Shown one piece after another: positions 7,938-16,000 of a stretch of 64,000 nt of DNA (position 1 is its first letter; every line of letters starts with the position of its first letter). This DNA is from GCA-2731375 sp964590195 (GTDB taxonomy: Bacteria > Pseudomonadota > Alphaproteobacteria > GCA-2731375): the NCBI GenBank assembly GCA_964590195.1, contig CAZPWJ010000010.1:18682-82681 (forward strand). Reading direction: 5' to 3'. The notes beneath the pieces were generated by a model that saw nothing but the letters and a program-made list of their open reading frames with translations, did no database searches and was not told the origin of the DNA. Position numbers and translations under genes: made by a program.

Positions 7938-9158
7938 CTAATAGGCTCCGTACATGCGGCCTGGATTAAGGATTCCGCTGGGATCGAAGGACTCCTTGAT
8001 CCGCGCGCTCAATGCCGCCAGGGCCGGTACGCTGGGCTGAAAGACGTCTATCCGTTGACGTAGGGCATCGGGTCCCCGCATCAAGGTCGCGTGTCCCGCA
8101 TCCGGGCCGGTCAAGGCCCCGCGCACCAGCGCCGCGCCACCATCATCCGTGGCTGGAAGCGACAGCCATAGCAAGCCGCCGGCCCAGTCGTAATAGCCTT
8201 CGCCCCCCGCCGCCAGCGCCGCCGCCATGATCCCGGCACCCAGCGACGGTGTCACGGAAAGCTTCCAGACAACCGCTTCGGGATCCGGCAGCAAGGGCGC
8301 CACATTGCCAATCTCCCGCCACAGAACAGCACTGTTATGGCCGTGCAACTCTTCAACCTCGCCCAACAGGCCCCATTGCTGGCGCAGGGCCGCCGTCCGG
8401 TGCGCCGCCGAGGGCGCCGGACCTTCGATGCGCACGGCGGTCACCGCCGCGCCCGCGCCGCTGACATAGGACGCGCCAGAGCGCGCGGCGACCGCTTGCG
8501 GCAGATGGGCCAGAGCGGAAATCTCGTGCGGGCTGCCCGCCGCCTGGCTCATGGCGGTGATGGCGGCCGCATCGTCCTGCCCGAACAACAGCACGGTGCG
8601 GACTTTTTCCGGCGCCGGCAAGACCTTGACCGTGACCTCCGTCAGTGCCGCCAGGGTGCCGAAACTGCCCGCCATCAATTTGCAAAGATCATAGCCGGTA
8701 ACGTTCTTGACCACCCGGCCGCCGGATTTGAAGGCCTGGCCGCGGCCGGAAATACCTTCGACGCCAAGAAAATGGTCCCGCGCCGCGCCCGCCTTGATGC
8801 GGCGCGGCCCGGCCAGGTTGGCGGACAGGACGCCGCCGATCGTCTGATCCAAATCGTTTTGATACAGAGCGCCAAAATCCGGCGGCTCGAACGCCAATTG
8901 CTGCCGCTGTTGCGCCAACATGGCCTGGATCTGGCCCAGGGAGGTCGCGGCGCCCGCGCGCAGCACAAGCTCCTCGGGCTCGTACAACGTGACGCCCTCC
9001 AGGGCGGAAAGGTCCAGGCGGTAGTCCGTGGCGATGGGCCGGCCCAGGCCCGCCTTGCTGCCGGCGCCTACCAGTTCGACGGTCTTTTCCTCGGCCCCGG
9101 CCCAGGTCAGAAGCTCCGCCACTTGGGCGGCATCTTGCGGTTTCAGATTTTCGGTCAT
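7938..9158 (-). CDS. glcE: Glycolate oxidase FAD-binding subunit
   Basis: This 406-residue subunit has a PCMH-type FAD-binding fold with ELVGAGSKAGLGRP near the start, the GGVLSANLAGPRR segment and SGGRVVKNVTGYDLCKLMAGSFG, all typical of GlcE, and a GILNPGRMYG C-terminal end. It acts with GlcD and GlcF in membrane-associated glycolate oxidation. The gene sits between glcD (31-nt gap) and glcF (2-nt gap), indicating one transcript. Confidence 0.95.
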   Translation of the reverse strand: MTENLKPQDAAQVAELLTWAGAEEKTVELVGAGSKAGLGRPIATDYRLDLSALEGVTLYEPEELVLRAGAATSLGQIQAMLAQQRQQLAFEPPDFGALYQNDLDQTIGGVLSANLAGPRRIKAGAARDHFLGVEGISGRGQAFKSGGRVVKNVTGYDLCKLMAGSFGTLAALTEVTVKVLPAPEKVRTVLLFGQDDAAAITAMSQAAGSPHEISALAHLPQAVAARSGASYVSGAGAAVTAVRIEGPAPSAAHRTAALRQQWGLLGEVEELHGHNSAVLWREIGNVAPLLPDPEAVVWKLSVTPSLGAGIMAAALAAGGEGYYDWAGGLLWLSLPATDDGGAALVRGALTGPDAGHATLMRGPDALRQRIDVFQPSVPALAALSARIKESFDPSGILNPGRMYGAY

Positions 9159-9189
9159 TGGACGGTCATCAAAAGCCTATTGAAAGCCA

Positions 9190-10674
9190 CTAGAAACGGG
9201 GGATTTCGGGGAACGGCAGTTGCCCCTGGTGCACTTCCAACCGGCCCAACTCGGCGCAGCTATGCAGAACAGGAAAGACCTTTCCCGGATTGAGGCGGCC
9301 ATTGGGGTCGAAGGCGCATTTCACCCGCAATTGCTGGGCCAGATCCTCCTCGGTAAAGACCTCCGCCATCAGATCGCGTTTTTCTACCCCGACGCCATGT
9401 TCGCCGGTCAGCACACCGCCGACCTCGACACAAAGGCGCAGGATATCGGCGCCAAAGGCCTCCGCCGTTTCCAACTCCCCCGCGTTGGCATCGTAGAGGA
9501 TCAGGGGATGCAGATTACCGTCGCCGGCATGAAAGACATTGGCCACGCGCAGACCATGTTTCTCGCTCAATTCACCCATGCGCGCCAAAACTTCCGGCAG
9601 ACGGTTGCGCGGGATGGTGCCGTCCATGCACATATAATCCGGGCTGATCCGGCCAATGGCTGGAAAGGCCGCCTTGCGCCCGGCCCAAAACGCCGTGCGC
9701 TCATCCTCGTTCTCCGAGGCGCGCAGCGAGGTGGAGCCGCAACCCTCGGCAATCTCGGCGACCCTTTCGATCAGATGGTCGACCTCCGGACCGGGACCGT
9801 CCAGTTCGACGATCAACAGCGCCTCGGCCTCCAGCGGATAGCCGGCCTGGCAGAATTCTTCCGCCGCATGGATGGCGGCCTTGTCCATCATCTCCATGCC
9901 GCCGGGAATGATGCCGGCACCGATGACCTCCGCCACGCAGGCGCCGGCGGCTTCCGAGGAGGGGAACCCGATCAACACGGCGCGGGCGGTCTCGGGCTTT
10001 TTCAGGATGCGCACGGTAACTTCCGTGATCACGCCGAGCAGGCCTTCCGAACCGGTCAACAGGCCCATCAGGTCATAGCCGCCGCTGTCGAGATGCTTGC
10101 CGCCCAGTCGAATGACTTCGCCCGACAGCAGCACCATTTCCAGGCCCAGCAGATTGTTGGTGGTGACGCCGTATTTCAGACAATGCACGCCGCCGGCGTT
10201 CTCGGCCACATTGCCGCCGATGGAACAGGCGATCTGGCTGGAAGGGTCAGGCGCGTAATAGAAACCTTCGCCATCGACGGCCTGGCTGATGCCCAGGTTG
10301 GTAACGCCGGGCTGCACCCTGACGGCGCGGTTGTCGTAGTCGATTTCCAGAATTTGATTGAACTTGCCCAGGCCCAGGATGATGCCGTCGGCCAGGGGCA
10401 GGGCGCCGCCCGAAAGCGAGGTGCCCGCGCCCCTGGGTACGACCTTGACGCCCCATTCATCGCACAGACGCAATATGGCCGAAATTTGCGCCACCGTATC
10501 GGGCAGCACCACGGCCAAGGGGATCTGACGGTAGGCGGGCAAGCCGTCGGATTCATAGACCCGCATGCCCGCGTCATCGGCGATCACGCCTTCCCCCGGT
10601 ACGATTTGGCGCAGTGCGATGATCAGATCATCGCGCCGGGCCAGGATCTCGGCATCGGGTTCGGGCATTTGCAT
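9190..10674 (-). CDS. glcD: Glycolate oxidase catalytic FAD subunit
   Basis: This 494-residue protein contains the FAD PCMH domain (PRGAGTSLSGGALPLADGI, IGGNVAENAGGVHCLKYGVT) and the FAD-oxidase C domain ending in FDPNGRLNPGKVFP. The N-terminal DLIIALRQIVPGEGVI is usual for GlcD. The ATG at 10674 is chosen because GGAGA lies upstream and the length fits; the longer frame from 10788 would run through the rpmJ terminator. It is the first gene of glcDEF. No glc regulator is adjacent. Confidence 0.95.
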   Translation of the reverse strand: MQMPEPDAEILARRDDLIIALRQIVPGEGVIADDAGMRVYESDGLPAYRQIPLAVVLPDTVAQISAILRLCDEWGVKVVPRGAGTSLSGGALPLADGIILGLGKFNQILEIDYDNRAVRVQPGVTNLGISQAVDGEGFYYAPDPSSQIACSIGGNVAENAGGVHCLKYGVTTNNLLGLEMVLLSGEVIRLGGKHLDSGGYDLMGLLTGSEGLLGVITEVTVRILKKPETARAVLIGFPSSEAAGACVAEVIGAGIIPGGMEMMDKAAIHAAEEFCQAGYPLEAEALLIVELDGPGPEVDHLIERVAEIAEGCGSTSLRASENEDERTAFWAGRKAAFPAIGRISPDYMCMDGTIPRNRLPEVLARMGELSEKHGLRVANVFHAGDGNLHPLILYDANAGELETAEAFGADILRLCVEVGGVLTGEHGVGVEKRDLMAEVFTEEDLAQQLRVKCAFDPNGRLNPGKVFPVLHSCAELGRLEVHQGQLPFPEIPRF

Positions 10675-10744
10675 CGTTTCGTCTCCAGCGCTTATACCAA
10701 GGTGCAGTGATAGCAAATTTATGGAACGCACGGTATCGAAACAC

Positions 10745-10769
10745 GAAAAACCGCGCCTGTTAGGCGCGG
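10745..10769 (-). terminator. Rho-independent terminator of rpmJ
   Basis: A perfect 7-bp GC stem (10751-10757 with 10763-10769) with a 5-nt loop is followed on the minus strand by TTTTTCG. It separates rpmJ from glcD. Confidence 0.92.
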
Positions 10770-10816
10770 CATCAATGGCCCCGGTCAATTAATCCGGAGC
10801 CACATACTCGCGGAAT

Positions 10817-10942
10817 TTAGCCCTGGCGCGCCTTGAAGCGGCGATTGGTCTTGTTGATCACATAGACCCGGCCCTTGCGGCGGATAACCCGGCAATCGCG
10901 GTGGCGATTCTTCGCCGATTTTAAAGAATTCCGAACTTTCAT
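10817..10942 (-). CDS. rpmJ: 50S ribosomal protein L36, type B
   Basis: The minus strand encodes a 41-residue basic peptide starting MKVRNSLKSAKNRHRDC and ending NKTNRRFKARQG, which is the alphaproteobacterial L36 form. It has the insertion typical of the zinc-free type: the CxxC...C...H zinc site is incomplete, with one cysteine (C17) visible. It is monocistronic, followed 48 nt later by its own terminator. It is standard in alphaproteobacteria and marks a housekeeping segment. Confidence 0.95.
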   Translation of the reverse strand: MKVRNSLKSAKNRHRDCRVIRRKGRVYVINKTNRRFKARQG

Positions 10943-11034
10943 CGCATCACCTGTTCACACAGCATAACTTGGCCCGCCTCGGGGCAAAAAGGTTGGCGGA
11001 ACATACAGATGCCCTCCCAGCCTGTCAACGCCGC

Positions 11035-11967
11035 CTATTCCTCTCCCTTGGAGGCATGAAACAGATAAAATCCGATATTGCCGCCTTGCAGCAAAAGAAC
11101 CCGGCGGGCCCACAATTCAACCTCCCACATGATCCAGGAGCGCTGATCCTTGGGTATGGTTCCTTGCTTCAATACACTGGTCAATCCGGCCAAGCCGCGC
11201 GTTATATGGCTGCAAAATGCCTCCGACAAATCGTCAGCTTGATGCACATCCAAATGGCTTGCCGACAGCCCCTGTTTAATCTGATCGACGGTCACCAGAT
11301 ACGGCTTCATCTTCTCGAACTTGCCCCATTCCACCATATCTTCTTTTGCCGCTTCCGCGTTCTTGGCCACGAATTCCGCCAATAGAAGCTGGCCGCCGGG
11401 TTTCAGCAACGCCCATATATCGTGGAAGATGCTATCTTTTTCCTTCAGACCCAATAGGGCGGCACGTCCAAAAACAACATCCCGGCTGCCTGGTTCAATT
11501 TTGCAATCGCCTACCGAGCCGTCCTGGATCGTTATTTTGTCGGCCAATCCGGCCTTCTCGGCGTACTTGACGGCCAAATCCGATTGGACCGGATCCTGTT
11601 GCAGGCCATCGATCGTACAGCCGAATTCCCGCGCGATCACCCGCGTGGCGGAGCCAATGCCCACGGTTATGTCCAGCACCGTTTTCGTATCATCCAATTG
11701 CAACGGCTCGACAAGCTGCATGACGGCGTCTTCGCTGCCCGGGAAGACGCAGCCTTCGCCGAACAGCCGCTGCGCCGCCGCCAGGCGAGGCTCGGGCCAG
11801 CCGGCGGCGCCTTCCATCGCGCCATCCCGCTCACCGGAAAGTTCTTCCAAATCGCCGTTAGCCGCCGCGTCTTCGGCCTCGGCATCATCGCCTTCCCACC
11901 AGGCGTGCAGTCGGTTAAGCAAGGACGCCTTGCCAACCGCGGAATTTGTACCATTATCCGTGGACAT
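11035..11967 (-). CDS. Class I SAM-dependent methyltransferase, substrate unknown
   Basis: This 310-residue protein has a methyltransferase core at about residues 105-215: DITVGIGSATRVIAREFG is the SAM-binding motif I, followed by QDGSVGDCKIEPGSRDVVFGR and LLKPGGQLLLAEF (post-I and motif III type strands). The N-terminal 90 residues are acidic and low-complexity after a NRLHAWWEG segment. The C-terminal part (about 230-310) has no recognised domain. ATG 11967 is taken; a start 16 codons upstream is possible. The target is unknown. It is transcribed alone, with a possible Fur-like palindrome about 110 bp upstream. Confidence 0.75.
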   Translation of the reverse strand: MSTDNGTNSAVGKASLLNRLHAWWEGDDAEAEDAAANGDLEELSGERDGAMEGAAGWPEPRLAAAQRLFGEGCVFPGSEDAVMQLVEPLQLDDTKTVLDITVGIGSATRVIAREFGCTIDGLQQDPVQSDLAVKYAEKAGLADKITIQDGSVGDCKIEPGSRDVVFGRAALLGLKEKDSIFHDIWALLKPGGQLLLAEFVAKNAEAAKEDMVEWGKFEKMKPYLVTVDQIKQGLSASHLDVHQADDLSEAFCSHITRGLAGLTSVLKQGTIPKDQRSWIMWEVELWARRVLLLQGGNIGFYLFHASKGEE

Positions 11968-12077
11968 TCGTATCGCCCATCCATGATTCCCAAGTCTGTA
12001 GCCCGGCACGTCCAATACGCAGATACCCCTAACGCGCCTACATCAGCAGTACTGTGCGATATTTGCCTTAACCACAA

Positions 12078-12096
12078 GTTAATCGTTATCATTCTT
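12078..12096 (-). promoter_or_regulatory. Weak Fur-box-like sequence upstream of the methyltransferase gene
   Basis: Read on the minus strand the 19-mer matches about 14 of 19 positions of the classical Fur box (AATGATAACGATTA core). It is in the 183-bp gap before the methyltransferase. Alphaproteobacterial iron control often uses Irr or RirA instead, so this is only a suggestion. Confidence 0.2.
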
Positions 12097-12150
12097 TTAC
12101 AAACACCACCGGACCGCCAACGCATGCATCATGCGTGGCTTATGTCAAAA

Positions 12151-15100
12151 TCATGATGCTTTGATCCGGCTCAACGCAGCGTCAATGGCGGGCAGGTCAA
12201 TCAGATTGGCCATCCGCTTCGCCTCATCCCGCAAGCGGCGCAATTCATCCACCAGCATCCGGTCTTGGTTGCCACGGCCCGCCAAGACCAGCGCCCGCCC
12301 CCTGGCGACCGTGAAGTCACAACGCGGCAAGGGCTCGGGTTTCCAATAGGCTTCCATAGCCGCCGCGTAACGCTCCGCCTCATCCCATGCGCCGCGTTCC
12401 AGAGACGTCTCGACCGCGAAACGGTAAAATTCGACATAGTTGTGACTAACGGCGCCCTCGTCCAAAAGGCGCTCTCCCTCCGCCAAGGCTTCGGCCGCGG
12501 TTGCCGGATCGTCGGCCAGCAGGGCCTCGATCGCGAGGCAGGTCGGGCCCAGGTAGGCCATGCCGGCCTGCCGCGATAGGGCGGTCGCCGATTGCACATG
12601 TTCCAGGGCCGCCTCACGCGCGCCTTGCACGATAAGGGCATGGGCCCAGAGGTACTGCGCATCGGCGGAAAATAGCCTAGCGCCGATGGCCTCGCATATG
12701 CCGAGCATCTCGCGTGCCAGTTCTTCCGCGCGCAAGCCGTCGCCGGCCTCCGCATAAACGTGCGAAATTACGCTTTTCGCCACGATGACGGCGCGCTGAT
12801 CGCCGATCCTTTGCGCCAGCTCGATGCCTGTGTGGATATCCGCGATCCCCGCCTCGCGATTGCCGAGATAGAGATCGATATCGCCCCGCATGATCAGGTT
12901 GGAAGCCTCGATACCCGACAATCCATGTCCTTGGGCAACGGTTATGCAGCGGCTGAAATAGCCGTGTGCGGTGCGCATGCGGCCGCGCATATACCAGGCA
13001 TCGCCCAGTCCGCTTAAGGCCTTTGCCTCGGCCTCCGGCGAACCAGCCTCCGTGGCATAATCCAACGCCTTGCCATGCGCCGCCAGGCAGCCATCAATAT
13101 TGCCCATGGAGAAATAAATTCCGCCGCGCAGATAGTTTATCCGTGCCAGCGCGGCAGTGTCATTTAACGTTTCGGCGGCGGCTTCGGCGCGGTCGAGCAC
13201 GTCCAGGCCGTCGTCGCGGCGATCAACGATGCGCAAACCCTCGGCCAGGCCGATATTAAGGCGGCAAACTTCCTCGTCGCTGCCGGCCATCCGCAGAGTC
13301 ATCTCCAGGGCCTGCTCGAAGGCGGCGATGGATAAATCCGTATCGCCCATTTCACGCAGGGCATCGCCCTGCAGGCCCATCAACTCCAGGCGCACGGCAT
13401 CCGGCGCATCCAGTTCCAAGGCGCGCTTGGCCAAACGCAAAGCGACATCATAACGCAACGCGGCGTACGACTGCCCCGCCGCCAGCAGATATGCCGCCGC
13501 CGCGCTGCTATCCATGGCCGCGTCCAAATGCTCGAAATGCTCGGCGGCGCGCCTGTGCAGGGCGGAGCGCTGGCCGGACAATAACGAGCTGTAGACCCCG
13601 TCGCGGATCAAGGCATGGGAAAAATGGTAGTCGTTGCCCGCCGTCCGGATCAGGGCCTGGGACAACAGCACGTCGGGGCGGTAGTCGGCATGCCCCAAAA
13701 GCGCGGCCAGGGCAGCGTCGGAAAACCGCTGGCCCAGGATCGAGGCCGCCTGCAACGCCTTCCTGTCAGGCAGCGGCAGCGCATCCAGGCGCGCTTGAAT
13801 GATGCCCTGCAAGGTTCCGGGTATTTCGCCGCCCTGCAATTCATCGGCGTTGCGCAGCAGCTGTTCCAGATACAAAGGATTGCCGCCCGCCCGTTCAATG
13901 CAGGCCGTGACCAATTCAGGTTCGATACCGGGAAATTCCCGTGCCAGATCCAGTGCTTCGGCCTCGTCCATGGCGCCAAGGTCGATTGTTGCCAAGGGCG
14001 CGCCGCTTGTATAACCGCGCCATTCGGCGTCAAAGGGATCGGCGGCAAGCCGCGTTGTCAGTAACAGAATGGCGCGGCAACCGCCGACCACCTTGACCAG
14101 AAACGCGACGGAAATCAAAAGCCCCGCATCGGCCCAATGCAAATCCTCCACCTTCAATAACAACGGCGCCCGCTCACTCAAGGCACGCACCAGGGCGGTG
14201 ATGGTTTCCAGCTTGCCGCGGTTGCGGGTCCGGTTATCCATTGCGTCATAGAGATTGCGCAATTCGCTGGGCTGCTTCAGATCCAGCAGGTCGTTGAGAA
14301 AAACCCGATGATCCTCCAAGGCCAGGCCATTGGATACGGCCTGTTCGACGGCATCCGCGCGCAGGGATTTTTCGCTGCCGGCGCTGATATCCAACAGGCT
14401 GCGGACAAACCAGCGTACGGGATCCTGGCCCTTGCCCATGCCGAAATCCAGCACCAGACCGGTATGGCTGCGGAAGCCGTTCGCCAGAGCATGGCGTTCA
14501 AATTCGTTCAGCAACCGGGTTTTCCCAATGCCTGCCTCGCCGCGCACGATCAGTGTTTCGCCCAAGCCGCTTTCCAGACAGGCGCTTACCGCCGTCTCGA
14601 AGCGTTGGAATTCGCGCTGCCGGCCAACGAAGGGATGTCTTGCCACCGCCTGGGCCGGCGACAGACCACGAACCCGCCAGACGGTCACCGGCTCCAAGAA
14701 ACCGGTGATCCGGCGCTCGCCCAGGTTCACACCGTCGAACTTTTCTCCCAGGGCACGCTGCACCGAGGTGGAGGTATAGGTTTCGCCGGCCTGGGCCAGA
14801 TCCGTCAGCCGCGATGCCAGATTGACGCTGTCACCGGTGACGGTGAATTCCGTATGGCTGGCGCTGCCGGTGGCGCTGGCCACCACCTGGCCGGCGGCCA
14901 CGCCAATGTGGACCTGCAGGGGCGGTTGCAGGTCGGCCACTGCCCGGTGAATTCCGGCCGCCGCCCTGACGGCGCGCTCCGGATCATCGGTATGGGCCAC
15001 CGGGGCGCCGAACACGGCCATGACCGCATCGCCGATATGCTTATCCACGGTGCCGCCATGGTTGCGCACTTCCGCATCCACGGCGACAAAAAAACGGTTC

Positions 15101-15420
15101 AGCATGGCGTGGGTCCGCTCCGCGTCCAGACCGCCGGAGATTTCCGTGAAGCCGGAAATATCGGCGAACAGGACCGTGACCTGGCGGCGGGAGGCATCCT
15201 GCGCCAAGGCACTGCTGATGCCATCGGACCGGGCATTGTGGGCGGAGGCGGCGATGGCCGCCAGCAGCTTCTTGCGCGGGCCCATGGGCAGGCGCAATTC
15301 CTTCAGATCGCCGGCATCAAGCAGCTGCGCCGCCTCGAAATCAATTTCGTTCTCAATGAAGGTTTCGACATATTTGCCGAGGCCAAGTTCCCTCAACCAT
15401 TCAGAGATTTCGCGCGCCAT
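12151..15420 (-). CDS. SAM domain-class III adenylate cyclase-AAA ATPase-TPR regulator
   Basis: This 1089-residue multidomain protein begins with a SAM (sterile alpha motif) domain (about 5-58, WLRELGLGKYVETF). A class III cyclase domain follows (about 78-245) with metal aspartates D87 (FADISGFT) and D131 (KHIGDAVMAVFG), and K127 in the adenine-recognition position. T193 replaces the usual Asp, as in class IIIb cyclases. Next come an AAA/NACHT-like ATPase with Walker A GEAGIGKTRLL (about 300) and a long TPR-like helical C-terminus. Comparable proteins are thought to make cAMP in response to input sensed by the ATPase/TPR part. ATG 15420 is preferred over TTG 15435. The signal is unknown. Confidence 0.88.
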   Translation of the reverse strand: MAREISEWLRELGLGKYVETFIENEIDFEAAQLLDAGDLKELRLPMGPRKKLLAAIAASAHNARSDGISSALAQDASRRQVTVLFADISGFTEISGGLDAERTHAMLNRFFVAVDAEVRNHGGTVDKHIGDAVMAVFGAPVAHTDDPERAVRAAAGIHRAVADLQPPLQVHIGVAAGQVVASATGSASHTEFTVTGDSVNLASRLTDLAQAGETYTSTSVQRALGEKFDGVNLGERRITGFLEPVTVWRVRGLSPAQAVARHPFVGRQREFQRFETAVSACLESGLGETLIVRGEAGIGKTRLLNEFERHALANGFRSHTGLVLDFGMGKGQDPVRWFVRSLLDISAGSEKSLRADAVEQAVSNGLALEDHRVFLNDLLDLKQPSELRNLYDAMDNRTRNRGKLETITALVRALSERAPLLLKVEDLHWADAGLLISVAFLVKVVGGCRAILLLTTRLAADPFDAEWRGYTSGAPLATIDLGAMDEAEALDLAREFPGIEPELVTACIERAGGNPLYLEQLLRNADELQGGEIPGTLQGIIQARLDALPLPDRKALQAASILGQRFSDAALAALLGHADYRPDVLLSQALIRTAGNDYHFSHALIRDGVYSSLLSGQRSALHRRAAEHFEHLDAAMDSSAAAAYLLAAGQSYAALRYDVALRLAKRALELDAPDAVRLELMGLQGDALREMGDTDLSIAAFEQALEMTLRMAGSDEEVCRLNIGLAEGLRIVDRRDDGLDVLDRAEAAAETLNDTAALARINYLRGGIYFSMGNIDGCLAAHGKALDYATEAGSPEAEAKALSGLGDAWYMRGRMRTAHGYFSRCITVAQGHGLSGIEASNLIMRGDIDLYLGNREAGIADIHTGIELAQRIGDQRAVIVAKSVISHVYAEAGDGLRAEELAREMLGICEAIGARLFSADAQYLWAHALIVQGAREAALEHVQSATALSRQAGMAYLGPTCLAIEALLADDPATAAEALAEGERLLDEGAVSHNYVEFYRFAVETSLERGAWDEAERYAAAMEAYWKPEPLPRCDFTVARGRALVLAGRGNQDRMLVDELRRLRDEAKRMANLIDLPAIDAALSRIKAS

Positions 15421-15534
15421 TACCGAACACCCCAACCGATCCGGAAACAGACTAGCAAGTTAACGGCGCGGATCAATACGGCAGATTTATCCAAGCCCGG
15501 GACGGCTCTGGACAAACCGCGGGCAAGGCATCAT

Positions 15535-15978
15535 ATGCAAGCCATGAAACATCTTGTATTCGCAATCGCGTTCCTTTTCCTCGGCGCTAGCGGTGCCGGG
15601 GCGGGAGATTCCGCCAAGCAAGTCACGCTCTATAAAACACCGCAATGCGGTTGTTGCGAAGGTTATGCCGATCATCTGCGCGACAGCGGCTTCAAGGTTA
15701 CGGTGAAGGCGACGGACAGGCTTGGCGCGCTCAGTTCCAAGGCCGGCATAGCGCCGGACCTACAGGGCTGCCACACCATGTTTGTCGACGGCTATGTGGT
15801 CAGCGGCCATGTGCCGATCAACATCGTACAAAGGATGCTGGCCCAGCGCCCGGCCATCAAGGGCATCTCCTTACCCGGCATGCCGGTGGGCTCGCCTGGC
15901 ATGCCAGGCCCCAAGGAAGAACCCTTCACCATTTACGAGATCAAGGACGGCCCGCCAAAGGTCTACGCGGTCGATTAG
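15535..15978 (+). CDS. Secreted DUF411 metal-binding protein
   Basis: This 147-residue protein has an N-terminal signal peptide (LVFAIAFLFLGASGAGAG) and a DUF411 domain. That domain begins VTLYKTPQCGCCEGYADHLR with the CxCC thiol motif and continues through GCHTMFVDGYVVSGHVP to the EPFTIYEIK end. DUF411 proteins are periplasmic and often linked to copper resistance. The thioredoxin-like start suggests metal binding by the Cys cluster plus the Cys-His pair. AAGGC lies upstream of ATG 15535; ATG 15544 is an alternative. No copper genes are adjacent. Confidence 0.85.
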   Translation: MQAMKHLVFAIAFLFLGASGAGAGDSAKQVTLYKTPQCGCCEGYADHLRDSGFKVTVKATDRLGALSSKAGIAPDLQGCHTMFVDGYVVSGHVPINIVQRMLAQRPAIKGISLPGMPVGSPGMPGPKEEPFTIYEIKDGPPKVYAVD

Positions 15979-16000
15979 ACCCTGACGGACGCCATCTTGC

